This document shows positions 50,901-60,186 of a stretch of DNA of 64,000 bases, piece by piece. The translations under genes and the position numbers were made by a program. Below the pieces are notes generated by a model, which saw only the letters and a list, made by a program, of their open reading frames with translations, was not told where the DNA came from and ran no database searches. Source of the stretch: Haloprofundus salinisoli (GTDB lineage: Archaea; Halobacteriota; Halobacteria; Halobacteriales; Haloferacaceae); contig NZ_CP083663.1 in the NCBI RefSeq assembly GCF_020097815.1, forward strand, positions 2,294,001 to 2,358,000. The letters run 5' to 3'. Every line of letters starts with the position of its first letter. Position 1 is the stretch's first letter.

Positions 50901-51122
50901 CTACGTCCGCTCGTCCTCGTCGGCGTAGAGGCGCACGAGTCCGCACTCGGGACAGACGTAGCCACGGGCTGTGGGCGTCCGCTTGAACCCGAGCGACCCG
51001 AGCAGTCCCTCGCGTGCGTGGTCGGTCCGCAATTTCAACCGTTCCTGCTGCATCGCCGTCACCGGATCCGCGCGCTCCATCGTGACGTCGCAGTCGGGAC
51101 AGCGGTGACTCGCTTCGGGCAT
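50901..51122 (-). CDS. Small zinc-ribbon protein
   Basis: A 73-residue protein with HRCPDCDVTMERAD at the start and GYVCPECGLVRLYADE at the end: two CxxC knuckles flanking a basic middle part. It is a paralogue of the next gene (shared CPDCDV and CGLVR.YAD strings). Function unknown. Confidence 0.8.
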   Translation of the reverse strand: MPEASHRCPDCDVTMERADPVTAMQQERLKLRTDHAREGLLGSLGFKRTPTARGYVCPECGLVRLYADEDERT

Positions 51123-51170
51123 AGGAGAGATACGCGCCGCCGGGCGAAAATCGTTGGCCGCTTCGGGCCG

Positions 51171-51359
51171 TTACACGTCGGCGTAGAACCGAACCAACCC
51201 GCACTCCCGACAGAGATACGCGTCGACGTACCCGCCTTTCAAATCGAGCGCACCGAGGATGCCACCGCCGGACCCGACGCGGATACCGTCGCCGTTGTAC
51301 GTCGTCTTGTGGTCGATTTCCTCCATCGATACGTCACAGTCGGGACAGCGGGGAGCCAT
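51171..51359 (-). CDS. Small zinc-ribbon protein, paralogue
   Basis: A 62-residue protein: MAPRCPDCDVSMEEIDHKTT, a Gly-rich middle (GSGGGILGALDLKGG) and LCRECGLVRFYADV. Together with the preceding gene it is a tandem pair, which suggests duplication. The ATG at 51359 is chosen; the longer upstream frame is antisense to the oxidoreductase gene. Confidence 0.8.
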   Translation of the reverse strand: MAPRCPDCDVSMEEIDHKTTYNGDGIRVGSGGGILGALDLKGGYVDAYLCRECGLVRFYADV

Positions 51360-51410
51360 GGTCGACGCACGTCGCCTCCTTTTATCGCTCCTGCGGTCAT
51401 CGGTGCTCGT

Positions 51411-52367
51411 ATGCGCGCAGCTAGATTCCACGAGCACGGTGGCCCGGACGTACTGACCGTCGACGACGTCGACTCGCCCGACCCCGGCTACGGAGAGGTC
51501 GTCGTCGACGTTCGCGCTATCGGCGTCAACCCCGTAGACACGTACTTCCGCGAGGGCGCGTACCCCGTCCCCTCGCTTCCGTTCACGCCCGGGTCGGACC
51601 TCGCGGGCGTCGTGTCGAGCGTCGGCGAGGGCGTCGAGCGTTTCGCGCCCGGCGACCGGGTGTTCGGCACCGGCCTCGGCAACGGGATGCACGGCACCTA
51701 CGCCGAGGAAGTCGCCGCGCCCGCGGAGTTTCTCGCAACCCTCCCCGAGGGAGCCTCCTTCGAGGACGGCGCGGCGCTCGCACTCGTCGGGATGACCGCG
51801 TGGCAGGCGCTCGTCGCGCACGCGGACCTCGGACCCGCCGAACTCGCGCTCGTCCACGGCGGCAACGGCGGTGTCGGCCACGTCGCCATCCAACTCGCCG
51901 AGACGATGGGCGCGCGCGTCCTCACGACGGCGAACCCCGACTACCGCGACAGACTACAGGAACTCGGCGCGGAGTCGGTGTTCGACTACGGCCGAAGCGA
52001 CCTGACCGAGTCCGTTCAGCGTGTCGGCGCGCCCGAGGTCATCGTCGACACGCGGATGGACGAGTACCTCCAGTTCGACGCCGACGTGGCCGCGCAGGGC
52101 GCGCGGGTCATCTGCGTCGGCAACTCGACGGAGCGGGCGGGACTGTCGGCCGTCGGCGCGGCCAAGAGCAAAGACGTTCGCTTCCAGTTCATGACGATGT
52201 ACAACACGCCGGACAAGGCGGCGGTACTGGCGCGGCTCGGCGACCTGCTCGCGCGCGGTGAGGTCGTTCCGGCGATTGCGGGGACGTACAGTTTGGACGA
52301 AGCGGACGAGGCGCAGCGCGCGGTGTTGGAGGATAGTTTCCTCGGGAAGTTGGTCATCACGACCTGA
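51411..52367 (+). CDS. NADPH:quinone reductase-like zinc-independent MDR oxidoreductase
   Basis: A 318-residue medium-chain dehydrogenase/reductase. The GroES-like half (GVNPVDTYFREGAYP, PFTPGSDLAGVV) lacks the catalytic zinc ligands, and the Rossmann half has VHGGNGGVGHVAIQLAETMGARV. This is the quinone oxidoreductase/crotonase-like branch using NADPH. The exact substrate is unknown. Start ATG at 51411. Confidence 0.9.
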   Translation: MRAARFHEHGGPDVLTVDDVDSPDPGYGEVVVDVRAIGVNPVDTYFREGAYPVPSLPFTPGSDLAGVVSSVGEGVERFAPGDRVFGTGLGNGMHGTYAEEVAAPAEFLATLPEGASFEDGAALALVGMTAWQALVAHADLGPAELALVHGGNGGVGHVAIQLAETMGARVLTTANPDYRDRLQELGAESVFDYGRSDLTESVQRVGAPEVIVDTRMDEYLQFDADVAAQGARVICVGNSTERAGLSAVGAAKSKDVRFQFMTMYNTPDKAAVLARLGDLLARGEVVPAIAGTYSLDEADEAQRAVLEDSFLGKLVITT

Positions 52368-52437
52368 GCGGCGCGCGACCGAAACAGCCGCCCCGCCGCC
52401 GCGATTTTATGCCGCTCGCCGCCGACTTCTCCCCCGT

Positions 52438-53148
52438 ATGACAGTGAGCTTCGACTTCAGCGACAGAGTCGCCGTCGTCACCGGCGCGTCGGGCGCGCTC
52501 GGCAGCGCCGTCGCCGAGGCGTTCCACGAGGCGGGCGCGACGGTCGCCGCCTGCGACGTGGTGGAACCGAGCGACGAGGATTCTCTGTTGGACGCCGACG
52601 ACGGAATCCGGTTCTACGAGGCCGACTTCACCGACGAGGACGCCGTCTCGGAGGCGATGAACCGAATCGCCGACGACCACGGGCGAATCGACTACCTCGC
52701 CAACATCGCCGGGACGTGGCGCGGCGGGTCGCCCGTCGAGGAGACCGACGTCGACACGTTCGACTTCCTCTTCGGCGTGAACCTGAAGACGATGTTTCTC
52801 GCCTCCAAGCACGCGATTCCGCACCTCAAAGACGAGGAGGGAGCCATCGTCTCAGTCTCCGCGCGGTCGTCGCTCGAAGGCGGCGAGGGCGACGGTATCT
52901 ACCGGGCGTCGAAGGCGGGCGTGCGGCTGCTCACCGAGACCATCGCCGAGGAGAACAAAGGGACGGTGCGGGCGAACGCCGTCATGCCGAGCGTCATCGA
53001 CACACCCCAAAATCGGAAGATGATGGAGGATGCCGACTTCGACAAGTGGGTCAAACCCGGGGAGATCGCGCGGGTCGTCATGTTTCTCTGCTCCGAGGGC
53101 GCGGCCCCGACCAGCGGCGCGGCGGTGCCCGTCTATGGAGAGGCGTAG
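52438..53148 (+). CDS. Short-chain dehydrogenase/reductase (SDR)
   Basis: A 236-residue SDR: TGASGALG (17-24), NIAG, catalytic SVSARSSLEG, YRASKAG (Tyr-x3-Lys) and a C-terminal GAAVPVYGEA that replaces the usual DGG. It starts 70 bases after the quinone reductase-like gene, possibly co-transcribed. Substrate unknown. The start follows AT-rich gattttatgcc. Confidence 0.88.
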   Translation: MTVSFDFSDRVAVVTGASGALGSAVAEAFHEAGATVAACDVVEPSDEDSLLDADDGIRFYEADFTDEDAVSEAMNRIADDHGRIDYLANIAGTWRGGSPVEETDVDTFDFLFGVNLKTMFLASKHAIPHLKDEEGAIVSVSARSSLEGGEGDGIYRASKAGVRLLTETIAEENKGTVRANAVMPSVIDTPQNRKMMEDADFDKWVKPGEIARVVMFLCSEGAAPTSGAAVPVYGEA

Positions 53149-53247
53149 ACCCGCGGCCAGGCCGTCGTCTCGGCCTCGCTATCGGGTGTCGTCACGTTCT
53201 CGATAGCGTCGTCGAAAAATCGCCGCGAAACGCCCGTCAGGGCGCGT

Positions 53248-54576
53248 TCAGAAGTACGTTTCCTGCAGGAAGCCGATGTAGTCCATCGTACCCAGCGCCA
53301 GCGTGACGAGCAGGATGAGGATGACCGGGATGCGGAGCATCCAGATCCAGTACGTCTCGAACGCGCCGTCGCCGTTGCGACCCTGCGCGAGCTCCGCCAG
53401 CGCGTCCTCTGCGTACGCCCAGCCGACGAAGATGGCCATCAGCGTGCCGCCGAGGACGAGCAGGATGTTGTTGGCGAACAGGTCGTACGTGTCGAGGTAC
53501 GTCAGGTCTAGCGCCGTCGGGATGCCGACGACGAACAGGATGCCCGCCACAATCACCGTCGCCACCTTCCGGTCGACGCCGAAGTTGTCGATGGCGTAGG
53601 AGACGACGACTTCCAGGATGCTGAACGCGCTCGTGAGCGCTGCGATGCCCAGCATGAAGAAGAACACGAAGCCGATGACGTTCCCGGCCGGCAGCTCGCC
53701 GAACGCCGCGGCGAGGCTGATGAACACCGCGCCGGCACCGCCGGAGCCGGGTTCGGTCCCCTGCGCGAACAGGAACGGGAAGACGACGAGACCCGAGAGG
53801 AACGCGATGAACGTGTCGATGGCGACGACGGTCAGTCCGTCGCCGAGCAGGTTGCGGTCCTCGCCGAGGTAAGACGCGTAGGTGATCATCACGCCCATCC
53901 CGAGCGAGAGGGTGAAGAACGCCTGTCCGGCGGCGTCGGGGACGATAGAGAAGATGTTCGCGGAGATCTCGGCGAAGTCCGGCGAGAGGTAGTACGAGTA
54001 CGCTTCGCCCGCCGAGTCGAGCGTCGAGCCGTAGGCGGCGAGGATAGCGAGCAGCACGATGACGCTCGGCACCATCAACTTGGCCGCGCGTTCGAGGCCG
54101 TCGCGGATGCCGAGTGCGACGACGCTGGCGACGAGGCCCATGAAGACGCCGTGGAAGATGACGGCGTTCGTTCCGGACGCCGTCGAGAGGAAGTACTCCT
54201 CGGGCGCGGCGAAGTACGCGCCGGAGGCGCTCCCGATGATATACTGCAGCACCCACCCGCCGACGACGCTGTAGTACGAGAGGATGATGAATCCGGCTAA
54301 CGCGCCGATTGCGCCGATGAACGTCCACGCCGGTTTCCCGAGGCGCTCGAAGGCGTTGACCGGATTGCGTTCGGAGCGCCGACCGATGACGAACTCCACG
54401 AGAAGGACCGGCAGTCCGACGACGGCGATGAACAGCAGGTAGACGACGAGAAACGCCGACCCACCCGCTTGCCCCGTCAGGAAGGGGAATCGCCAGATGT
54501 TTCCTAATCCGACTGCGCTACCGACTGCCGCTAGGATGAAGCCGAGCCGTGTGGCCCAGGTTTCTCGTGCAGGCAT
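53248..54576 (-). CDS. Na+-dependent transporter, NSS (SNF) family
   Basis: A 442-residue carrier with 11-12 membrane helices. The NSS signature RLGFILAAVGSAVGLGNIWRFP with an unwound Gly-rich helix 1 holds the sodium and substrate sites. It imports amino acids or related solutes with Na+. A second family member is transcribed divergently from 54891; the shared 314-base gap has AT-rich promoter-like stretches. Confidence 0.9.
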   Translation of the reverse strand: MPARETWATRLGFILAAVGSAVGLGNIWRFPFLTGQAGGSAFLVVYLLFIAVVGLPVLLVEFVIGRRSERNPVNAFERLGKPAWTFIGAIGALAGFIILSYYSVVGGWVLQYIIGSASGAYFAAPEEYFLSTASGTNAVIFHGVFMGLVASVVALGIRDGLERAAKLMVPSVIVLLAILAAYGSTLDSAGEAYSYYLSPDFAEISANIFSIVPDAAGQAFFTLSLGMGVMITYASYLGEDRNLLGDGLTVVAIDTFIAFLSGLVVFPFLFAQGTEPGSGGAGAVFISLAAAFGELPAGNVIGFVFFFMLGIAALTSAFSILEVVVSYAIDNFGVDRKVATVIVAGILFVVGIPTALDLTYLDTYDLFANNILLVLGGTLMAIFVGWAYAEDALAELAQGRNGDGAFETYWIWMLRIPVILILLVTLALGTMDYIGFLQETYF

Positions 54577-54890
54577 GTTACGCCCTATCTAAGAGGTATC
54601 GTATAAACCCGCGACATCTTCTCTCATAGTGTCATCTGGTAACAGGTGTGTGGTTCGACGGAGGATGGAAAGGGCGTTCGACACCGGCTCGGCGCGGACG
54701 AGTTGGCTCGATTACAGGTGAGGATCTCTCGTCGCTTTCAGCTTTCGACCGAGAGTCTGATTCCGAAATGGGCCTCAGAGCGCCTATAATTCGTTATTTT
54801 TGCTATTTGAGGGTTTCTAGACTCGAAACGCACTTTAGCGGTGTCGGGCCAATGCCAAGCAATGACACGAGACGGGCGGTCGATGTACCC
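54577..54890. other. Divergent promoter region of two NSS transporters
   Basis: A 314-base gap. AT-rich stretches ataattcgttatttttgc (about 54787-54804) and, near the minus gene, atcgtataaacc (about 54598-54609) could be TATA boxes. No gene is seen. Confidence 0.5.
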
Positions 54891-56318
54891 ATGACACGAG
54901 AGACGTGGGGGACACGGATCGGCTTCATCCTCGCGGCGGTGGGAAGTGCAGTCGGGTTAGGCAACATCTGGCGGTTCCCCTGGGTAGCCGCCGAGCAGGG
55001 CGGCAGCGCCTTCCTGGTCGTCTATCTCCTCATCGTGCTCGCCATCGGCGTCCCCGGCCTGCTCGGCGAGTTCGTCATCGGGCGGCGGTCGAAACGCAAC
55101 CCCGTCGGCGCGCTCCGCACGCTGTCGGGGTCGAAAAACTGGGGTCGAATCGGTTTCTTCAGCGTCGTCGCCTCCGTCGCGCTGCTCTCGTTTTACAGCG
55201 TCGTCGGTGGATGGATTCTTCGCTACTTCGTCGAGAGCGGGGCCGCACTCCTCGGCGGCGGCGCACCGTACTTCTCGAATCCGGGTGAGTACTTCGGCGC
55301 GGCCGCGTTCGGCCTCGACGCCGTCGTCTTCCACGTGCTGTTTCTCGTGCTCACCGCCGGCATCGTCCTCGCGGGCGTCCGCCGCGGTATCGAGATTGGG
55401 ACGACGGTGATGATGCCCGCCGTCTTCGTGCTCCTCGTCGCGCTCGCGGTGTGGGCGTCGACGCGCACCGGTGCCGCCGCCGGCTACGAGTTCTTCCTGC
55501 GCTTCGACGTGGCGACGGTCCGAGAGAACTTCTTCCAGGTGCTCGGTCCGGCGGCCGGACAGGCGCTTTTCACTCTCTCGCTCGGCGCGGGGACGATGGT
55601 CACGTACGCGTCCTACCTCGACGAAGACCGCTCGCTACCCGCGGACGCGACGACTATCGCCGTGCTCAACACGGCTGTCGGCGTTCTCGCGGGTCTGGTC
55701 GTCTTCCCGCTTCTGTTCTCGCTCGGTATCGACCCCGCGTCGACGGGGACGGGTGAGGGTGCGCTGTTCGTCGGCCTCGCGGGCGCGTTCTCGCAACTGC
55801 CCGGCGGCATCGCCATCGCGACGGCGTTCTTCGCCGTCGTCACGCTGGCGGCACTGTCGAGTTCCATCAGCATGCTCGAAATCCCCGTCTCGTATCTCGT
55901 CGACGAACACGGGATGCAGCGCCGCAACGCGGTCGGTCTCCTGTTGGTGCTCGTCGCGGTGACCGGCAGCGTCTGTGCGCTTCGGCCGAGCGTCTTCGGC
56001 TTCGTCGCCGGGACGCTCGTCGACGTCCTCCTGACCGCCGGACTCGCGGTGTTCCTCGTCTTCGTCGGCTGGGTGATGGGCCGGGACGCCCTCGACGAGT
56101 TCCGCGCCGGAAGCGGAATGCTCGCCCGCGCGCTCGCGGACTCGTGGCGCTTCGCCGTCGGCGTCGTCATTCCCCTGTTCTTGGTGTTCACCCTGTTGAC
56201 GACGTTCGGCGTCGACGCGGAGTTCGGCTTCTGGCCGACTGTCGCCATCGCCGCCGGCGTCGCGGCCGTGACGATTCTCGGTGCGCGCGCCTCGCGGCGA
56301 CTCCCGAGAGCGAACTGA
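54891..56318 (+). CDS. Na+-dependent transporter, NSS (SNF) family
   Basis: A 475-residue carrier, similar in its first 60 residues to the divergent neighbour (MTRETWGTRIGFILAAVGSA, then VGLGNIWRFP). About 12 membrane helices. The ATG at 54891 aligns with the neighbour's start; ATG 54852 is a possible alternative. Its substrate is unknown, but divergence in the later helices suggests a different one from its neighbour. Confidence 0.9.
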   Translation: MTRETWGTRIGFILAAVGSAVGLGNIWRFPWVAAEQGGSAFLVVYLLIVLAIGVPGLLGEFVIGRRSKRNPVGALRTLSGSKNWGRIGFFSVVASVALLSFYSVVGGWILRYFVESGAALLGGGAPYFSNPGEYFGAAAFGLDAVVFHVLFLVLTAGIVLAGVRRGIEIGTTVMMPAVFVLLVALAVWASTRTGAAAGYEFFLRFDVATVRENFFQVLGPAAGQALFTLSLGAGTMVTYASYLDEDRSLPADATTIAVLNTAVGVLAGLVVFPLLFSLGIDPASTGTGEGALFVGLAGAFSQLPGGIAIATAFFAVVTLAALSSSISMLEIPVSYLVDEHGMQRRNAVGLLLVLVAVTGSVCALRPSVFGFVAGTLVDVLLTAGLAVFLVFVGWVMGRDALDEFRAGSGMLARALADSWRFAVGVVIPLFLVFTLLTTFGVDAEFGFWPTVAIAAGVAAVTILGARASRRLPRAN

Positions 56319-56523
56319 CGCTCTCCTGAGCCGCTGTTGACGATCTCGCTGTTGACGATCCGGCCGTCGACGAGTATCGACTTCGCGGTGACGTACGGCG
56401 CGAGATCGCTCGCCGGAAACGGGGTCGCGGGAGCCACCGACCGTCCAGTCGGGACGAGGCGAAGAACATCGACAGATGTCGAACCGTGTTTTGCCGTATT
56501 GCGGAAACCCTTTTGCACATCGA

Positions 56524-56535
56524 ACGAACGTTCGT
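56524..56535. promoter_or_regulatory. Perfect 12-bp palindrome before pccB
   Basis: ACGAACGTTCGT ends 24 bases before the pccB ATG at 56560, where it would overlap the transcription start. The form is like TetR-family operators of acyl-CoA metabolism in general. The regulator is unknown. Confidence 0.5.
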
Positions 56536-56559
56536 GACAATGCACGTTGGTGGTCCGGT

Positions 56560-58110
56560 ATGACGATGGACGACCGTATCGAAGAACTCCGCCAGAAACG
56601 CGAAGAAGCGCTCAAAGGCGGCGGTGAGGACCGAATCGAGTCTCAACACGAGAAAGGGAAGATGACGGCGCGCGAGCGCATCGACTACTTCCTCGACGAC
56701 GGGACGTTCCACGAGTTCGACCAGTTCCGTACCCACCGAACCCACAAGTTCGGCATGGAGGAGAAGCAACTGTACGGCGACGGCGTCGTCACGGGCTACG
56801 GCGAGGTCGACGGGCGCACCGTCTTCGTCTTCGCACACGACTTCACCGTCTTCGGCGGCTCTCTCGGTGAGGTGTTCGCCGAGAAGGTCTGCAAGCTGAT
56901 GGACCAGGCGATGGAAGTGGGCGCGCCCATCGTCGGCCTCAACGACTCCGCGGGTGCGCGGATTCAGGAGGGCGTCACCTCCCTCGGCGGCTTCGCCGAC
57001 ATCTTCACGCGCAACCAGAAGGCCAGCGGCGTCGTCCCGCAGATTTCGGCCATCATGGGCCCGTGCGCCGGCGGCGCGGTGTACTCACCGGCCATCACCG
57101 ACTTCATCTTCATGGTGAAGGACACGAGCCACATGTTCATCACCGGCCCAGACGTCATCAAGACGGTCACCGGCGAGGAGGTGACGTTCGAGGAACTCGG
57201 CGGCGCGGTCACGCACGCGTCGACCTCCGGCGTCTCGCACTTCGCCGTCAACTCCGAGGAGGAGGCGCTCGACGAGATAGCGCGCCTGCTCTCGTACCTC
57301 CCGCAGAACAACGTCGAGGACCCGCCGCGCGTCGACCCGTGGGACGACCCCGAACGCGCCGACGAGGAACTGACGAACATCGTCCCCGACCAACCCCGGA
57401 AGCCGTACGACATGCACGACGTCGTCGACCGCGTCTGCGACGAACACTCGTTCTTCGAGGTCCACGAGGGCTTCGCGAAGAACATCCTCGTCGGCTTCGC
57501 CCGCCTCGACGGCCACGCCGTCGGCATCGTCGCCAACCAACCGCGCGTCAACGCGGGGACGCTCGACATCCAGGCCTCCGAGAAGGGCGCGCGCTTCGTC
57601 CGCTTCTGCGACGCGTTCAACATCCCCATCCTGACGTTCGTCGACGTCCCCGGGTTCCTCCCCGGCACCGATCAGGAGCACAACGGCATCATCCGCCACG
57701 GCGCGAAACTGCTGTACGCGTACTCCGAGGCGACCGTCCCGCTGCTGACGGTCATCACGCGCAAGGCCTACGGCGGTGCGTACGACGTGATGGCCTCGAA
57801 GCATCTGGGCGCGGACGTCAACTACGCGTGGCCGACGGCCGAAATCGCCGTCATGGGGCCGCAGGGCGCGGTCAACATCCTCTACCGCGAGGAACTCGCC
57901 GAGGCCGACGACCCCGACACCCGCCGCGACGAACTCATCGAGGAGTACCGCGAGGAGTTCGCCAACCCCTACACGGCGGCGGACCGCGGCTTCCTCGACG
58001 ACGTCATCGAACCGACGGAGACGCGGGCACGACTCGTCGACGACCTGCACATGCTGAAGTCGAAGCGCGAACAGACGCCCGATAAGAAGCACGGGAACCT
58101 CCCGATATGA
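56560..58110 (+). CDS. pccB: Propionyl/acyl-CoA carboxylase carboxyltransferase subunit
   Basis: A 516-residue carboxyltransferase with the N- and C-terminal crotonase-like halves: [12 protein letters not shown] and [16 protein letters not shown] in the first, [21 protein letters not shown] and [16 protein letters not shown] in the second. It moves CO2 from biotin to propionyl- or acetyl-CoA. The ATG at 56560 ([18 protein letters not shown]) is the family start. Followed by pccX with an ATGA overlap; the biotin subunit gene is 2 kb downstream. Confidence 0.93.
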   Translation: MTMDDRIEELRQKREEALKGGGEDRIESQHEKGKMTARERIDYFLDDGTFHEFDQFRTHRTHKFGMEEKQLYGDGVVTGYGEVDGRTVFVFAHDFTVFGGSLGEVFAEKVCKLMDQAMEVGAPIVGLNDSAGARIQEGVTSLGGFADIFTRNQKASGVVPQISAIMGPCAGGAVYSPAITDFIFMVKDTSHMFITGPDVIKTVTGEEVTFEELGGAVTHASTSGVSHFAVNSEEEALDEIARLLSYLPQNNVEDPPRVDPWDDPERADEELTNIVPDQPRKPYDMHDVVDRVCDEHSFFEVHEGFAKNILVGFARLDGHAVGIVANQPRVNAGTLDIQASEKGARFVRFCDAFNIPILTFVDVPGFLPGTDQEHNGIIRHGAKLLYAYSEATVPLLTVITRKAYGGAYDVMASKHLGADVNYAWPTAEIAVMGPQGAVNILYREELAEADDPDTRRDELIEEYREEFANPYTAADRGFLDDVIEPTETRARLVDDLHMLKSKREQTPDKKHGNLPI

Positions 58111-58439
58111 GCCTCGACGCCGACGCGAAAGGCGAGCAAGCCGGAGACGCCGAGGGCGAGACGACCCGCCAGCGCCTCGACGGATCGGCGGACCTCGTGA
58201 TTCCCGCCGACGCGGACGACGCCGAGGCAGCCGCCATCGCCGCCGCCGTCGGCGCGCACCTCCGGGACCAACAGGCGGCCGCGGCGGCCGCCGCCGAGTC
58301 CGAGTCCGCCGAGACGTGGGACGGCGAGCGCTGGCGGTTCTCCGGGCGCGTCGACGCGTTGCAGGGCCGCGCCGTCCGCGTCCCCGAGGGCGCACCGACG
58401 GACGCGTGGACCGCCGCGGGTCGGACCGACCGGCTCTGA
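58107..58439 (+). CDS. pccX: Small third subunit of the acyl-CoA carboxylase
   Basis: A 110-residue Ala/Glu-rich protein overlapping pccB by 4 bases. Its C-terminal [23 protein letters not shown] is like the small epsilon/PccX subunit that haloarchaeal propionyl-CoA carboxylase needs for activity (known in Haloferax mediterranei as pccBXA). It probably stabilises the PccA-PccB complex. Low complexity and context both support the call. Confidence 0.82.
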   Translation: MSLDADAKGEQAGDAEGETTRQRLDGSADLVIPADADDAEAAAIAAAVGAHLRDQQAAAAAAAESESAETWDGERWRFSGRVDALQGRAVRVPEGAPTDAWTAAGRTDRL

Positions 58440-58608
58440 CCGTCGACAGTCGTCACGCGTTCGTCGGCCGCAGTTCGTGACTGATTTCCGACAGCGGATC
58501 TCTCGAACGTCCGAATCGGTGTCGCCGACCAATCGTGAAGGGTCGTTGACCACTCTTCGCGACAGTTCACCGAGCGCTTTTGGTCGTCGCCTCCGAGTTT
58601 CACACAGT

Positions 58609-58968
58609 ATGGCAGACACAGACGCTCCGACCGAAAAGCAGCCCTCTCGGAGCGACGGCGGTCAGCCGGCGACGTCGACCACCTCGGAGTCTTCGGAGCC
58701 GACTGCGCTGACCGTCGGTGATCTGGTCGGAACGACAGAACGGAACCGAACCGAACCCTCCACGGGGTGGCTGTTCCGTCACGCGCTGTACGTCGGCGGG
58801 ATTCTGCTCGTCGGTTTCGTCGTCCTCCCCGAACTGCTGCTTTCGGTCGGCGCGGGATGGCCCGTCGGCCTCGCGTGGGCGTTCGCCGAGTCGCTTCGCT
58901 ACGGCTCGGCTATCCTCGCCGGCATGTACGCGGTGAACGTTGCCGTCTCGGACGCGCTCGACCGGTAG
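58609..58968 (+). CDS. Small membrane protein
   Basis: A 119-residue protein: a Ser/Thr/Glu-rich disordered N-terminus (about 1-55), then two membrane helices (about 60-85 and 90-112). The ATG at 58609 begins MADTDAPTEKQPSRSDGG; the longer frame has no conserved look. Function unknown. It separates pccBX from pccA. Confidence 0.65.
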   Translation: MADTDAPTEKQPSRSDGGQPATSTTSESSEPTALTVGDLVGTTERNRTEPSTGWLFRHALYVGGILLVGFVVLPELLLSVGAGWPVGLAWAFAESLRYGSAILAGMYAVNVAVSDALDR

Positions 58969-59338
58969 GCGTCGCCGCCGTCGAACGCGCATTCGAATCG
59001 GTTCCGTCGGTTGGGGTGTCGCCCCGTGTCGAAACGCCAACGACGCATCGTCGACGACGAGTAGCCGAGTTCCGCGGCGACGTCGTCGACGGCGTCGTCA
59101 CATCTTCGAAAGGCGGAGGCGACGATGATGCGCCGCCTCGTCGACTACCGAGTGTTCGGATTCCTGACGGAGTCGGACCTAACGAGCGGACTCCGGAAGG
59201 ACGACATCGGAACGACGCGAGCGAGAACAGCCGCGTTCTCGCGGGAGGCCGAACTCTCGCGCAAGACCAGAGGCCGAGGTCGCGAGACGGGCGAAAGTGG
59301 CAGTCGTTCGACCGGCGAATCGACCGGCGAACGCCCAC
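58969..59338. other. Intergenic region without a recognised gene
   Basis: About 370 bases. Frames on both strands are arginine-rich and shadow-like; no motif, TATA box or palindrome stands out. Confidence 0.5.
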
Positions 59339-60055
59339 TCAGACGATGGCCCAGTCGTCGACGATGAGGCCGTCGACGCCGTCGAGAACCAACTGCTCGG
59401 CGTCGGACGCGGTCGGGACGGTCCATCCGTTCACCTCGAATCCGGCATCGTGCGCCGTCTGTATACGACCCGGGTCGTCGAGGCAGAGTCGGTACTCCGG
59501 GTGAAGATAGCGACAGCCGAGTTCGGTCGCCGTGTCGAGGTTCCGCTTCCACGACCCCGCGAACAACAGCGCCGTATAGAGGTCGCTCACCTCCCCGAGT
59601 TCGGAGAGCGCCTCCGGGAGAAACGAGGAGACGAACACGTCGTTCGGGACGTGCTCGCAGGAATCGGCGACCTCCGCGGCCGCTCCCCCGTGTTTGAGTT
59701 CGACGTTTACGGCCACGTCGGTCGGAACCGCGGCCAAAAGCTCGGAGAGCAGGGGAATCGTCGTATCGTCGCAGACGGCGGATTCGTTGCGCTCGTCGCG
59801 CTCACGCCGTTCGCTCACAGTGTCGGTCTCGCACACGACGAGCTCGCGGAGGTCGCGCCACGGCGTCTCGCGGACGCGACCCGACCCCTCGGTGAGGCGG
59901 TCGAGCGTCTTGTCGTGGAAGACGACGAGTTCACCCGTCGAACACTGCTGTACGTCGATTTCGACAGCATCGACGTGAGGTACGGCGCGTCGAACCGCGG
60001 CGACGGTGTTCTCCGGCGCGTAGACGGGACAGCCGCGGTGACCGATGAGTCGCAT
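59339..60055 (-). CDS. Glycerophosphodiester phosphodiesterase-like protein
   Basis: A 238-residue TIM-barrel GDPD: IGHRG at the N-terminus, APENT, EIDVQQCSTGELVVFHDKTLDRL with the metal and catalytic residues, NVELK near 125 and the C-terminal GVDGLIVDD. It hydrolyses glycerophosphodiesters from lipid turnover. Intracellular by lack of a signal peptide. Antisense to its neighbours and not part of the pcc operon. Confidence 0.9.
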   Translation of the reverse strand: MRLIGHRGCPVYAPENTVAAVRRAVPHVDAVEIDVQQCSTGELVVFHDKTLDRLTEGSGRVRETPWRDLRELVVCETDTVSERRERDERNESAVCDDTTIPLLSELLAAVPTDVAVNVELKHGGAAAEVADSCEHVPNDVFVSSFLPEALSELGEVSDLYTALLFAGSWKRNLDTATELGCRYLHPEYRLCLDDPGRIQTAHDAGFEVNGWTVPTASDAEQLVLDGVDGLIVDDWAIV

Positions 60056-60186
60056 ACCTCCCCGTTCGGCCGGAGGAATCTCAACCTACTGGGTGAAGTC
60101 GTCAACGTGGATCTGTGCGGACGTTGACGATATCGAACTCGGACCGATAGAATGAGGTTCCGCTTGCGAATATGGAAAGGCAAGAA

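Noticed and set aside
56319-56475. A direct repeat ctgttgacgatc (56332 and 56350 areas) and a possible minus-strand protein fragment
   Set aside because: The repeat is only about 12-15 bases, and the frame is an extension of an antisense shadow of the NSS transporter.
57085-58395. A 436-codon minus-strand frame
   Set aside because: It is an arginine-rich antisense shadow of pccB and pccX.
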